Part shown: positions 1-12,384 of the stretch, in pieces | Position numbering within the stretch: the stretch's first letter is position 1 | Layout of the letters: every line of letters starts with the position of its first letter | Origin: Piromyces finnis | Taxonomy: Eukaryota > Neocallimastigomycota > Neocallimastigomycetes > Neocallimastigales > Neocallimastigaceae | Direction: 5' to 3' | DNA: 64,000 nt | Assembly (NCBI GenBank): GCA_002104945.1 | Contig: MCFH01000006.1 | Coordinates: 847,001-911,000 of the forward strand | Position numbers and translations under genes: made by a program | Notes under the pieces: generated by a model | What the model was told of the DNA's origin: nothing | The model's database searches: none | Seen by the model: the letters and a program-made list of their open reading frames with translations, nothing else

Positions 1-647
1 ATAAAATATCTTTATCTTTGGCATTAGCAATGCTTGACATACGATTCATTAATAGTTTTCCTATACCTAATCCTTTATATTCTTGTTTAACTGCTATCAC
101 CTCAAGCCACATATAACGCTTCATAAAAACATATTCCATAACAGCAACAACCTCTACGTTTTTAGGAGAAAAAGAACGATTTTTTTTTGAAGTTAAAGCA
201 TTAAATTCACCATTTAAATTATCTATAGATTCATTAACTCTCCCTTCATATTTAATATAATTTTTACGATTATATTTTAATTTATGGCAATATACACAAC
301 GTTCATCTTCTTCACCTTTTTCAAAATTGACATTATCATTATCATTAAACAGAAGAATACGACGATGTGGATGAGGATGCATATATTGACGATTATCACT
401 ATCAGTACTGTCTATTAATGTAGTGGAAGAGTCTAAAGAATCAAAATCATTGTTGTTTTTTGAATTACTTATATGAAGCCATGAATTGTTTTCTGAACAA
501 TATTTTAAATCAACTTCTGTCATGTCTTGAGAATCATCATCTATAAGTATACTTGATGAAGATTGGTCTTGATAGGACATAAATGAAGCATCCTTATTTA
601 ATGATAAATTCATAATATTGTTATATTTGGAATTGGTAATATTATTG

Positions 648-712
<65 letters not shown>

Positions 713-1209
713 TACATTATTGGATTGATATTCATTATAATTATTTTTATTATAATCATAATTATAATCGCTACTAAACTGAAAAGAATTACTTTTCAAA
801 AAATTCTTGGCAGATTCACTATCATCATGCTTATGACATTCACAATACAACTTAGAACTTGTTCTTACTTTTTCTTTTACAATTATATCAAGAGTAAGGC
901 CTTCATCTAAACTTGAATCTAAATGAACACACATATCTTTTGCCGAGAATTCAGTTTTTACCAGCTCATTTGCTTGATTAAACAAGAATAATAAATCAGA
1001 ATTATTTTCTAATTCTATTTCAGATTGGAGAGTCACAATTTGGAATGGATTTTCTATTCTAGGTACTAAAATTGAACTTAACATCGATGTATCTGTAATC
1101 TTTAAACTTTGATCAATATCGAAAGAAAGATCATCATTATAACTTTCAGTAATATTTAATAAGTTGCCAAGATTTTGTCTTTCATTTGATAAACCCATTA
1201 AAAATACTA

Positions 1210-1245
<36 letters not shown>

Positions 1246-1383
1246 AATAAAGGCGAACAATAATACATTGTAGTGATAATACAAGTTGAAAGTATCATTA
1301 TTTAAAATGTTTTAATTGTTTTATTTTATTATATATATAATAATAAATTATTAATAAAAAAAACATTAACTTCAATTATTATG

Positions 1384-1423
<40 letters not shown>

Positions 1424-1446
1424 ATTAAATATTTATATAAAGAATC

Positions 1447-1479
<33 letters not shown>

Positions 1480-3402
1480 ACACTTCCTTCTAGACCATAC
1501 TTGAACTTTTCGCGATATTCTAGTTCTATTTAAATATTGTTGAATTCTTTTTGCTTTTGAAGAAAGAATTGAAGATAAGGTTGGATTATACGCTTTGGAA
1601 GTTATATTATAATTTGAGGTTAAATACAATGAATAACGCTTTTTGGTTCTACGACTAAATATAACTTTTTGTGAAAAATCCGTTGTTAATGATATACTGC
1701 ATAATGCTTTATCTTTAATACAACGACAATATTCGCAAATTAATGGTTTATCTGACATTATACTATTTTCACCTTTAAATATATTTTATTTATTTACCAA
1801 ATGTTAGTATAAATTTATATTATATTATATTTTATTTTTTTTTTTTTTTACTTATATAAATATTATTGCATACCATTAATTTTATTTAATTTTTGTACCC
1901 AATTATCATCCTTTATACCATCTACAGGATTTTTAGAGTTAGAGTAATAAAGTTCATGATGCTTTATTTTTCTACAGCATTCATCACAAATAATATGTGT
2001 TAGATTAGGGTTGTTCATTTGATCATCCTCATTATTATTTCGTTTCTGCAAAGAAAATGATGAACGTGATTTATACTGTTGTCTTCGTTTCATTAACATT
2101 TGCTTTCTGCGTCTATCTTGAGCATTTAATTCTTTGTCAGGTTCAAAAGTATTACTATTACTTCTAAATGAGAAATTTTTTACATTTTGATTATTATTAA
2201 AATTGAAATTAATAATATTATTCTTATTACGAATAGTTTCATTATCATCAATATCTGAATCTAGATCGGCGTCATCATCTGAATCATCATCTTTATATCG
2301 ATTTAAACTATAGATATTTTTAAGCTTATCATATTGATTTTTTCTCCTTCTTCTCCTTCTTCTTTCATAATTAACATCAAAATAATTATATATATACCGT
2401 TTTGATAATCTAGTATTTGAAGTGTTTGCTTGAGTAAAAAGCTGACTTTTATTTGAATTTCCAAATATTGAGTCTATGGTATCTATTGAATTAAAATAAT
2501 TTCTGTTACGAGATTTTTTAATATTTTCATCATTTTCATAATAATATTTTTGTAAACAATCAAATAATGATTCATTATCTCTATGCACTATTTATTATGA
2601 AACAATATATTTTTCATATTTTAGTTATAAATTCTAAACTACATAATGTATATATTATTTATAATTTACTTTGTCGCCTGGAAAAGAAATCTTTTTCTCT
2701 CATATTTTTTGTGCGTTTACGATATATACTTGCACGTTGATCTTTTTTTTCTTTGTCAGTTAAATTACAAAAAGATAATCTAAATCCATTGCTACTTTTA
2801 TATAGCTGGGGACGTCTTTTTCTACTAGGTGATATGATTGTTGTCGTATCATCTAATTCATTTAAATTAAAAAAAAAAAAAAAGAGAAAAGATATAAATA
2901 TTAAAAACTTATAAAGAATATTTCAATTTAGTAATTAATATGTCAAATGCGATAATTAATTACTTGAGGAAGCATCAAATTCAAAGCTTATATTTTCAAA
3001 TGGGAATGAAGAAACATTAAGATTAGGAAAATAACTTGAATTATTCTGCTGAATTGGCCTAAAATTTTGATTTGCATTTACTCTTTTTGATAAATGATAA
3101 TCAGTAATTATATTATTTACAGCAAAATCGAGATTTTTTATTTTTTCTTTTGTTATTTGTTTTTCTAATGTATTCAAAATATATTAACATTTAGCGTTTT
3201 ATTAAAAGCATAAATAAAAAAATGAAATTAATAATTCTTTTTTAAAAAATAATAGAATATATATGTGTACATATATAATATTCAAACATTTACCAATTCT
3301 TGCTTTAAATTTGCTTTTTCTTAACACAACAACTGAAGATTGTTTTGATATAAAGGCAGAAGTACTATTATTTCTTCTTTTATTATCCAATATATTTAAC
3401 AT
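1..3402 (-). CDS. GNAT-domain acetyltransferase with Cys-rich region, six exons, 3' end outside window
   Basis: Exons read on the minus strand: 3402-3294, 3164-2964, 2852-2670, 2587-1874, 1751-1482, 1206-<1. All five introns are phase 1 with GT..AG borders, and the joined frame stays open for about 894 codons to the window edge. The first ~490 residues are basic and low in complexity. Cys pairs CDEC (~365) and CEYC (~407) could bind zinc, and a third pair CVYC lies near ~794. An Asn run is encoded at 649-713. The last visible ~45 residues carry a GNAT acetyl-CoA loop, YKGLGIGKLLM. The role is likely N-acetylation of an unknown substrate. ATGs at 1758 and 1198 lie inside the chain and are not taken as starts. 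The exon chain is firm; substrate and partners are unknown. Confidence 0.72.
649..713 (-). repeat. AAT trinucleotide run coding poly-Asn
   Basis: An uninterrupted ATT/AAT repeat inside the last visible exon of the GNAT gene. In frame it encodes about 21 Asn in a row within an already disordered region. Confidence 0.9.
1394..1474. repeat. Poly(A) tracts in GNAT gene intron 5
   Basis: Two long A runs on the plus strand (T runs in the transcript) fill much of the 1207-1481 intron. A third run at 1211-1240 sits directly before the acceptor and forms its pyrimidine tract. Confidence 0.85.
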
Positions 3403-6173
3403 TTTATTTCCAAAAGAATATATTAATTATAATCTATAATTATAAGACAAAAATGATTTATAATAAAATAACTTTTTTTTCTATAAGCTATATAAAAAAT
3501 TGAAACAATTTCATTATTCTTTTTTTAAAAAGAATATAAAATAAAATAAAAAACAATATTAATTATTTGAGTTTATACAGTGAATATGATGTAATTCCAA
3601 AATATATTTTATTATTTTATTATATTATTATAAATATAATTATAATTATTTAATTTAATATTTACTAAAATAATAGATACACGTTTATTAAGAAATAAAT
3701 TTCATTAAAATAAATTTATTTCTTATATTGTTAATAATTTTTAGGTAAATATACTTAATCTGAGATTATCTAAATTTTATATATATGGGGTATATTTTTA
3801 AATTGAATATATATATTTTATTATTCAATTATTTTTAATTTCTAAATTTGAATATTTAAGATATTGTATTTTGTTAATTTCTTCTCTATGTTATTCATAA
3901 AATCAAAAAATATACAATTGATGTACTGTTTTACAAATGAATTAATATATCATATGATAAATAAAGCTATTTTGATATAGTAAATGAATTAATTATTCTG
4001 CTAATATTTACAATGGCTTATAATAAAAAATATTAATACATAAAAAAAAAATATCAAAAAATAAATTGGAAAAAAAAAAAAAGAAAACCGTAAAGAGAAA
4101 ACAGAAGAAAAAAAAAAAAAAAAAAAAAAAGCAAAATTGTATTTATTTTATATACAGTAATATTAATATATATATTATAAATAGATATAAGTATCTATTG
4201 ATGATAATTATTTAATAATAACTATCAATCTTTTAAATTATTAACATAATTAATTAATAATTAAATTTACTTTCGTTTTATTTACTTTCAATTTATATTA
4301 TTATAGAAAATAATTATATAATTGTTATTATACAAATATTATAATACAAATGTTTCTATTACTATGTCTGAATATATATATTAATGTTATATTTTAATAA
4401 TTAATAAATTAATTTTATATTATGAATATCAATTATTATTTTTTATTAAATATTTTTTTCTTAATTAAAGAAAGAAAAAAAATATGTTAAATTATGATAT
4501 AGAATAAAAAAAATGAACTTTTTTAAAGCTTATATAATTATTTTATAAAGATTATTTATTATTAATTTTTCCTTAATAATTATATATTTAATAATTTGTA
4601 ATAATATGTAGCGTAGCATAAATTATAATTATACATTTTATACAATCAAGAAATTATATTTAAACATAATATGTGTACAACATATAACGAATAATTTACA
4701 TACTGTAATATATTGTAGATGTATTATTTTATATATATTATTATCATTGAAATTAATTAAAAATTTAATAATAAATAATGTCAATCTAATATATTTTAAA
4801 AAATATTTTTTATCTATTCCATATTCTTTAATTTTAATTTAAAAAGATAACAATCAATACAATAAATTATTCCACATATTTATATAGGATGGATTTGTTC
4901 AATACTAACATTGATAACTCAACGCGTATAGCTGTAATATTTATTTTATTCCCATAGCAATAATTCATACTTTATTATTATTTAATTAGAATAATAATTA
5001 AATAGTATCTTATTTTCTTATTTTATATCAATATGAAAATAACATTTTGTATTTATAAATGACATATAAATTTATTATAATTTATATTCATAATAATAAA
5101 ATTTCTAAATATAACATTATGGTAAAAAATTATTCCAAAAACCCATAAAAACTCAGATGATAAATTCTATATTATAAAATACATTTAATTATATTTCACT
5201 TTCATAATTACTATAATATTCAATAAAAATACAAAAATAATGTTTTTTGGTTATTGATCATGTATTAAAATGGCCAATCATTTTATGGATACATAGATAT
5301 TCTATTATAGTATAATATATTAATTGTAATTAATGTATAAAGTATTTACTGTACTATATTATTTATATTAATTTCAATATACATTAAATTTTTTTGTAAA
5401 ATATCAAATATTATTATTATTTAATATATATTACTTTATATTTAAATATATTTTTATATTCTATTATATTATATAAATAATTGATTTTATTATTTTTAAT
5501 TTATTTTATATTACTTAATATATTTTATATATTGTATTAATATATATTAATATATTGCCATTATGTAACCGAAATTTTATGAGAAAAAAGGAAGCTATTT
5601 AATAACTTACTCCAATTAAAATATATCAATATATTACAACTTAATTTATTACAGTTTTAAAAAAAACAATTATTACTACGATTTACTAAGAAAAATAAAA
5701 ATTGCTTATTTGCATCGTATAATTAATTATTTTATATAAAAATTATATATATTCATTATTAATAAAAAAAAAAAAAAAACTTATGATAATTAATATATAT
5801 TTTTAACATTTTAGTTGATTTTAAAAATTTACTTTTTTGTCAAAATTTTTTCTTTTAAAACTTTTCTTTTTTGAAATTTAAAATTAAATTTTTATTCAAA
5901 AAAGAGAACAAGAAAAAATATAAAAAATAAAAAATAAAAAAGTTAATAATAATAATAAATAATATTAATAATAAAAAAATAATTTATTATTAACAACAAA
6001 TATATAATTATTGTAATTTTCATATAGTACTTCTTTTATTATTACTATTATTATTATTATTATTATAGTTGTTGTTGAACATAAATATATATAAATTTTT
6101 TTTCATCATTCAATCTAATTAAAAAAAGGAAGGAGAGAAGTTAAAAATATTAGTATTTTAAGAAATATTAAAA
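3403..6173. other. Intergenic AT-rich region
   Basis: This lies between the divergent GNAT and mitofusin starts. It is almost pure A/T with A runs near 4060-4130 and an ATT stretch at 6047-6065 just upstream of the mitofusin start. I see no open frame, RNA fold or repeat family; it probably holds both promoters. Confidence 0.7.
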
Positions 6174-8719
6174 ATGCAACAACAAATCCAAACTGAAGAT
6201 AATATTTCTTCTTTAAAAGAAAATCTTCAAGAAGTAGAAAAACCAATAGTCAGAATTGACTCAAAATTTGCTTCAGATTCTGTAACTGATTTAATTGCAA
6301 ATGATAAAGGTGATGATAAAAGTATTCAAGATGTTTTTATGGAAAGACGTAATTTATTACTTGGATTAATTAATGGAACAAAAACATTATTAACTAATAT
6401 GAGAGCCAATCGTAACAATTGGCCAGTTCAATATCCTATTAAGAGTAATAATGAAATAAACAAAAAAACAGATGATATTCTTAAAAAAGGTACAGAAGAA
6501 AATATAAATTTCGATGATGATAATCTTGAAGTTCTTCGCTTAAACTTAAAGGTCGAAAATTATACTGATTCTATGGCAACTGCATGGGATAATGCTATTA
6601 TTGCACATTTAGATAGTAAAATATTAGAAAGTACTCGTCATTTAGAAAAATTATATATGAGAATTTCAGATACAAGCTCAAAAGTATTAATTACTGGTGA
6701 CCTTAACGCTGGTAAAAGTACCTTTGTTAATGCTATTTTAAGAAAAACTGTTGTTCCACAAGACCAACAACCATGTACCGCTGGTTTTTGTGAAGTAGTC
6801 GATGCTAAAAATAATGATGGAATTGAAGAAATTCATGCAATTGATGATCCAGAAGCATATAATCGTGAAGACCCATCAACTTTTACTCGTTTCGAACTTG
6901 ATCACTTAAAGCAAGTTGTTACTGAAAATGCTCATCAATTCACATTATTCAAAATCTATTGCCAAGATGATCGTACTGAAGAAGAAAGTTTATTAAATAA
7001 TGGTGTTGTTGATATTAGTTTAATTGATTCACCGGGTCTTAATATAGATTCTCTTAAAACAACAGCTTTATTCGCTCAACAAGAAGAGATTGATGTTATT
7101 GTTTTTATGGTCAATGCAGAAAACCATTTTACTCTTTCAGTAAGTAAAATATTATCAACTATTATTTCAAAAATCTAATTTAAATATTTTAAAATTAAAA
7201 TTATAAAATAATTTTAAATAATAATTTTAAATAATAATTTTAAATAATAACTTCTAGGGTAAGCAATTTTTAACAAATGCTGGAAAAGAAAAGGGCTATA
7301 TATTTATTGTTATTAACCGTTTTGATCAAATTGAAGAACCAGAAAGATGTAAACGTGATATTTTATCACAAATTGAAAAAATATCACCAAAAACTTATGC
7401 AGATGCTGATAATTTAGTTCACTTCGTTAGTGCTAAAAAAACTCTTCAAGAACATAAAAAAGGTAATCACGGTACTAAAGAATTTGATGACCTTGAAAGT
7501 TGTTTAAGAACCTTTGTTTTGGAAAAAAGATGTAAGTCTAAGTTAAATCCAGCAAAGGTATACTTAGAAAATATTTTAAAGGATATTAAAAGTATTTCTG
7601 AATACAATAAGCAATTAGAAATAGAAAAAATTAAAACTATTCAAGAAAAAATTGATGGTGAAATGCCAAATTATTATAACTTAAAGAGTGTAAAGGAAGA
7701 AGTTTCAGATGATATTGATAGAATTATTGATTCTACTAGTAGTAAGGTTCAAGCTTATACAAAAGATTATTTAGGAAGATTTGTAAAAGAATTAGAAAGA
7801 TATTCATTAGAAGTCGAATATAATGGTTTCATATATGCATGGAAATATGCAAATGAACTTAGAAACCACTTATATCAATTAGCTGCTAAAAGAGCTAGAT
7901 ATTGTGCTAAATTTGGTCAAAAATCCGCTGCTGAATGTATTGAACATGTAAAAAACATGATCAAAGATGTTGAAATTGATGAATCAATTACTTCTGTTTT
8001 AGATCCAACTAATGTTGATTCAATAATGGGTGATGAAGAATATTTAGCTCCAAAAATTAATGGAAATACTAAAGATAAAAATATTATAAAGGCTATTAGT
8101 CTTGAATTTTCTGATTTCTTTGATTTAGAAGATCAATTAGAATTAGTTAAAGATTACTTACCAAGTTTCGCTATGCTTGCCTCTGGTATATACGGTTATC
8201 ATAAATTAGCTGGTCAACTTATTAGTGTAGGAAACCGCATTGGTATAGAAAATATTGCAAAGGGTTGTTTTATAGCTTTAGGAATTGCAGGTAAATATTA
8301 AAAAAAATAGTAAATATTATTTGATAACATTATAACTAATTTTTTAATAAATTATAAAAACAAAATGTATAATAGGTTTAGGATCTTTAACCTATGCAAT
8401 TTCAAATATGAAAAGTACCATTGAACATAAAGTTACCCAAAAAGTACGTAATCATTTACGTACTATTGAATATGTAGACAATAATGTTGATCGTATTTCA
8501 AAGAATACCAGAAGGTCATTACGTGTAGTATTATGGGACTTCCACAACCAATTCTCTAAAACTTTCGAGTCAACTATAAAGAAACGTGAAGAATATGAGC
8601 ATGAACAACGTATGGCAGAAGATGCAAAGGAATTCTTTGCTTCTATATCTAGACGTAGTGAAGAGTTAAGAAATGTTGTCAATACAGTTGATCTTGAAAA
8701 TACTACAAAAATTCATTAA
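6174..8719 (+). CDS. FZO1: Mitofusin / Fzo1-like dynamin-family GTPase
   Basis: Exons 6174-7139, 7258-8290 and 8376-8719 join in frame (phase 0, then phase 1) to 780 residues. The GTPase domain has G1 GDLNAGKST (~174-182), a G2 region around QQPCTAGF, G3 DSPG (~284) and G4 NRFD (~342-345). Helical segments with coiled-coil character follow. A hydrophobic stretch at ~620-680 is interrupted by intron 2 and gives the paired membrane segment typical of mitofusins. A basic helical tail ends the protein, as in the C-terminal heptad region. Known family members sit in the mitochondrial outer membrane and tether and fuse organelles using GTP. The closest pattern is fungal Fzo1, although the length is shorter or similar. 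Location in this organism (mitochondrion or hydrogenosome) is inference. Confidence 0.88.
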
Positions 8720-9293
8720 ATATCGACTACCAATTGTTTAATTATTTTTAAAAACATCTCTCATAATTTATATATATAATATTTATTTTATTTTAAAAAG
8801 AAAAAAATTAAATTTTCTATTCCTTTTTATTTTTTTCTTTTTTTTTTTTTATTTTTAACCATATATATATAATTTGCTTCTAAGAAAGATTCATTTATCA
8901 AAATAATAATAACAACAATAACAATAAAGATAATAAAGATAATAATTATATATATATGAATAATAATTAGATATATAAAAATAAAATAATAAAAATATAA
9001 AATAAAAATAAAAAAATAAAAAAATAAATAATCAAAAAAATAAATAAATAAAATGTAAAAATAAAAATAAAGAAAAATAAAAATATATAATTAAAAATAA
9101 TAATGGTGAATGGATAATTCAATGTCGGTATTATAGGTTGTTTGCTTATAAATTCTTTTAAAAAAAAATGTAGACGATGTTATAATTAATATTTTAATTA
9201 TATGTTTTAGCTCAAAGATTATTAAAAATTTCTATATATAAACTTATAATATTTATTATTATTATTATTATTATTATATTTGATTTAATATAA

Positions 9294-9332
<39 letters not shown>

Positions 9333-10432
9333 GATTTTCACAATTTGTTGAGTTTCTTTTTTTTTTTTTTCATAATTAATTAATCAATTAAAAAATAATA
9401 ATAAAAATAAATATAGATGCTCAGCGGTTTCAATGTGGAATACATGAATTAATTTACATTAATTTACATTTAAATATTCATATTTATTAAGATTATAATT
9501 AAAAAGTTTAATTTTTATAAAATTTTTCGAAGAAAAAAGTTGATACCTATTAATTTCAAATAATAAACTTTATATAGAAAAAAAATAAATCAAGCAGTAA
9601 TTTATAGTTTATAAAAAAAATAATTAAATCAAGCAGTAATTTATAGTAAAGTAAAAGAAAACAATATTTAACTATTTTAATATATATCTAATACAATAAA
9701 TTCAATTATATAAAGTAATAATAATAAATAGCATGAAATAAAAATAATAATAATAATTTTATTTTATTTTATTTTATTTTATTTTATTTTAAAAGAAATA
9801 TAGAAATTCAATTTATATAAATATACATTAACAATTTATTATTTATTAGAAAGATAAGATAAAAGTCATTAATTTGTATTATTTTTCAACTACACATAAT
9901 TTTAACAATTTCAATAATTCATTATATTCATTCTCACCTCTATCTTATATCTTAGCGATAACTAATAATATGTATTTTAAATAAATTTTACTTTTCTTAT
10001 ATAGAGATACTTTCATTATTAAAAAAATAAAAAAAATAAATTAGAATCTATTCCTCAATTAACTTTTTTTTATTATATGCAAAATTCATAATGCGTAAAT
10101 TAAGTTTTTTTCTATTATTAAAATATTTGAGTAATACTATTAAATTAAATTTATGAAACATAAAAATAAAAATAAAAAAATTATGAATTTAAAATAAATT
10201 ATTTCAAACTGTAAATATTAATAGTTTTTGTAGGCTTGCAATATAAATTGAAACGAAAAATTGAAAAAGAATTCTTACTTTTTCTAACTATCTTTTATTC
10301 ATCAATTATTTTATTTTTACTATTTTAAATTGCTTATAAAATTTATATTTTTATTTCTATAAAAAAATAAAAATTGTATAAAAACTTGAAATTTAATAAT
10401 CAAAATAATTTTGAAATTTAAATTAGATAAAA
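8720..10432. other. Intergenic AT-rich region with simple repeats
   Basis: It contains an A run at 9300-9329, an ATTTT repeat at about 9757-9790, and a 22-bp direct repeat described separately. I see no open coding frame; it probably holds the mitofusin 3' end and the promoter of the next gene. Confidence 0.7.
9587..9647. repeat. 22-bp direct repeat, two copies
   Basis: A unit beginning AAATCAAGCAGTAATTTATA occurs at 9587-9608 and again at 9626-9647, separated by 17 bases. It is about 790 bp upstream of the acidic secreted protein start. It may be a small tandem duplication or a pair of regulator sites. Confidence 0.8.
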
Positions 10433-11980
10433 ATGGTTCGTAATATTCAAACATTTGTAATATTAGGTTTAATTGCATCATTAGCCAAAACTTTTCCAGT
10501 CAGTATTGATAATGTGGAAGAAATAAGTGAAACTGAAGGCGTTCAAACAATTTACGACGTCTTCGCAGCACCAACTACTAGCATTGATTCAGTTGAAACA
10601 ACTATTGTTCAACCAATTGAAAATGCTATATATAGTATTGCTGAACCTTTAGAAGAAGTTATTTCTACAACAAAACAATCTACTATAATAAATGAAATCC
10701 CAACAGATTCTGTTAATACACAAATAATTGAGGAAGAAAATACTCAAATAGTTGAAGAAAATACTCAAATAGTTGAAGAAAATGCTACTCAAACTGACGA
10801 AGAATTTACTGTAGCAAGTATTCAAGAAACTATTGAAGAAGATGTTATTGTAGGTGTTCAAGGTATTGATAATGATGATAAGGAAGATATTATTGAAGTT
10901 GCTGAAAATATATCGACATCAGTTTCTGACGATGTAACTGCTCAAACAAATGAGCAAGAAAATAATGATGAAACCGACGAAATTCAATTTGAACTTTTTG
11001 AAGAAAATGAAGATGGTGAAGAAGGAGATGATGAAATAACTGCTGCCGGAGAAATTGATGAAGAATTAAACTCCGTCCAAAATAATAGTAATTCTGCCGA
11101 AGGTGCTACTGCCGAAGCTGCTACTGCTGAAGCTGCTACTGCTGAAGCTGCTACTGCTGAAGCTGCTACTGCTTATCAAAATTTAGCTTTAGAAGCTTTA
11201 AATAGATTAAAAGTTTTCCACATTTTCCGTGATTCCAAGTTAAAAAAAAGAAATTTTATTTTTGACCTTTTTGGAAGTAAAGACAATAAGTCAGATGAAA
11301 ATAAGATTGAATTAATCTTTAATGAAGACGAAGCTGAAATGCAAACTAATATTCCAGTTATCGAAACTCAAATTTCAGAAATTCAAACTGAAGTTCCAGA
11401 AACTGAAGCTATTACTAGTTATATAGAAGAAGTTCAAACTACTGAAATTACTCAATTTGAAGTTCCAACAGAAATCTTTGAAGAAGAAACAGAACAACCA
11501 AAATCTGAAAGATGTATTAATGAAGAATGTGATGAATTTGAAGTAAAAATTGCACTTTTCGATATAGAAAATGAAACTAATAAAATTGAATTTGAAACTG
11601 TTACTGAAATGGTTACTGAAGTTCATGTTGTTTCCGCTATTATTGATGACGAACAACCATCTATTGCTCTTGATATTGAAACTAAGCCAGATTTTGAAGA
11701 TATTTTCAATCCTGAACTTGAAGATGAAATTCCATTAATTGGTGTCATTGAAGAAATTGATGATGAAGTACAAATTGCAAAGAAGGATAATATTTATTTC
11801 GAAGTAAATTTTGAAGTTATTGAAGTTAATGAACAAGCAACCCCAACTGAAGAAACTACAGACTCTCTTGTTATAAGCGGTATTTTAATTAATCTTTCTG
11901 AACAAGATGAAACTACTGAAACTATTATTGCTGAAACAGCTACTGATGTTATTGAAGAAGAACCATCTATCATTAATTAA
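10433..11980 (+). CDS. Secreted acidic Glu/Thr-rich repeat protein, function unknown
   Basis: A single-exon gene of 515 residues. It starts with a probable signal peptide (MVRN.. then a hydrophobic core, A/K-T-F-P around residue 20). The rest is rich in Glu, Thr, Ile and Val with short repeats: IVEENTQ units near 100-120 and AEAAT units at about 222-246. A central basic island around residues 258-285 contains KLKKRNF, a possible Kex2-type dibasic site, and splits two acidic halves. There is no catalytic motif or known domain. It looks like a secreted or cell-surface protein. The codon pattern and signal peptide support a real gene; the function is unknown. Confidence 0.78.
   Translation: MVRNIQTFVILGLIASLAKTFPVSIDNVEEISETEGVQTIYDVFAAPTTSIDSVETTIVQPIENAIYSIAEPLEEVISTTKQSTIINEIPTDSVNTQIIEEENTQIVEENTQIVEENATQTDEEFTVASIQETIEEDVIVGVQGIDNDDKEDIIEVAENISTSVSDDVTAQTNEQENNDETDEIQFELFEENEDGEEGDDEITAAGEIDEELNSVQNNSNSAEGATAEAATAEAATAEAATAEAATAYQNLALEALNRLKVFHIFRDSKLKKRNFIFDLFGSKDNKSDENKIELIFNEDEAEMQTNIPVIETQISEIQTEVPETEAITSYIEEVQTTEITQFEVPTEIFEEETEQPKSERCINEECDEFEVKIALFDIENETNKIEFETVTEMVTEVHVVSAIIDDEQPSIALDIETKPDFEDIFNPELEDEIPLIGVIEEIDDEVQIAKKDNIYFEVNFEVIEVNEQATPTEETTDSLVISGILINLSEQDETTETIIAETATDVIEEEPSIIN
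11101..11170 (+). repeat. GCT-GAA-GCT-ACT coding repeat
   Basis: A 15-bp unit is repeated about four times within the acidic protein gene, encoding AEAAT repeats. Near-identical codons in each copy suggest recent expansion. Confidence 0.88.
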
Positions 11981-12139
11981 TATTTTATCATATAAAGTTT
12001 TTTTATTCTGTAATATAATAATATAATTATTATAATTAAATATGTATATGTAAAATATTATTAATATTTTAGAGAAAAAATTAGTAAAAGTTTTAAATTA
12101 TTATTTTAGAAAAAAAAAATTTAGTAATAAGTTATATAT

Positions 12140-12175
<36 letters not shown>

Positions 12176-12384
12176 AGTAAAAAAAATGTAAAATCTTATT
12201 TTATAAATAAAAATTATAATAAAATATTCCAATATTAAAAATTAACTTTTTTTTTTGTTCAATTTAATTTAATTTTTTAAAAAAATAATAATAATAATAA
12301 TAATTATTGATAAACTATTACATAAAAATTGAAAATTTATAGAAATTTAATTCACTTAAAAAATAAATGAAATAGTAATATAAG
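11981..12384. other. Intergenic AT-rich spacer
   Basis: It holds an A run at 12149-12172 and an AAT stretch near 12285-12303. No gene is seen. It separates two co-directional genes and probably carries a poly(A) site and a promoter. Confidence 0.7.

Noticed and set aside
725-910. Ile-rich plus-strand ORF
   Set aside because: Antisense shadow of the GNAT gene exon.
1372-1758. Stand-alone zinc-finger protein starting MSDKPL
   Set aside because: The ATG overlaps a TCAG acceptor; the frame continues from exon 4, and its poly-Phe tail is intron sequence.
1863-2588. Stand-alone Arg/Asn-rich protein
   Set aside because: It opens at a GTG, and both ends fit splice borders; it is exon 4 of the GNAT gene.
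10649-10861. Antisense Phe/Asn/Tyr-rich ORF
   Set aside because: It mirrors Glu/Ile repeats of the acidic secreted protein on the other strand.
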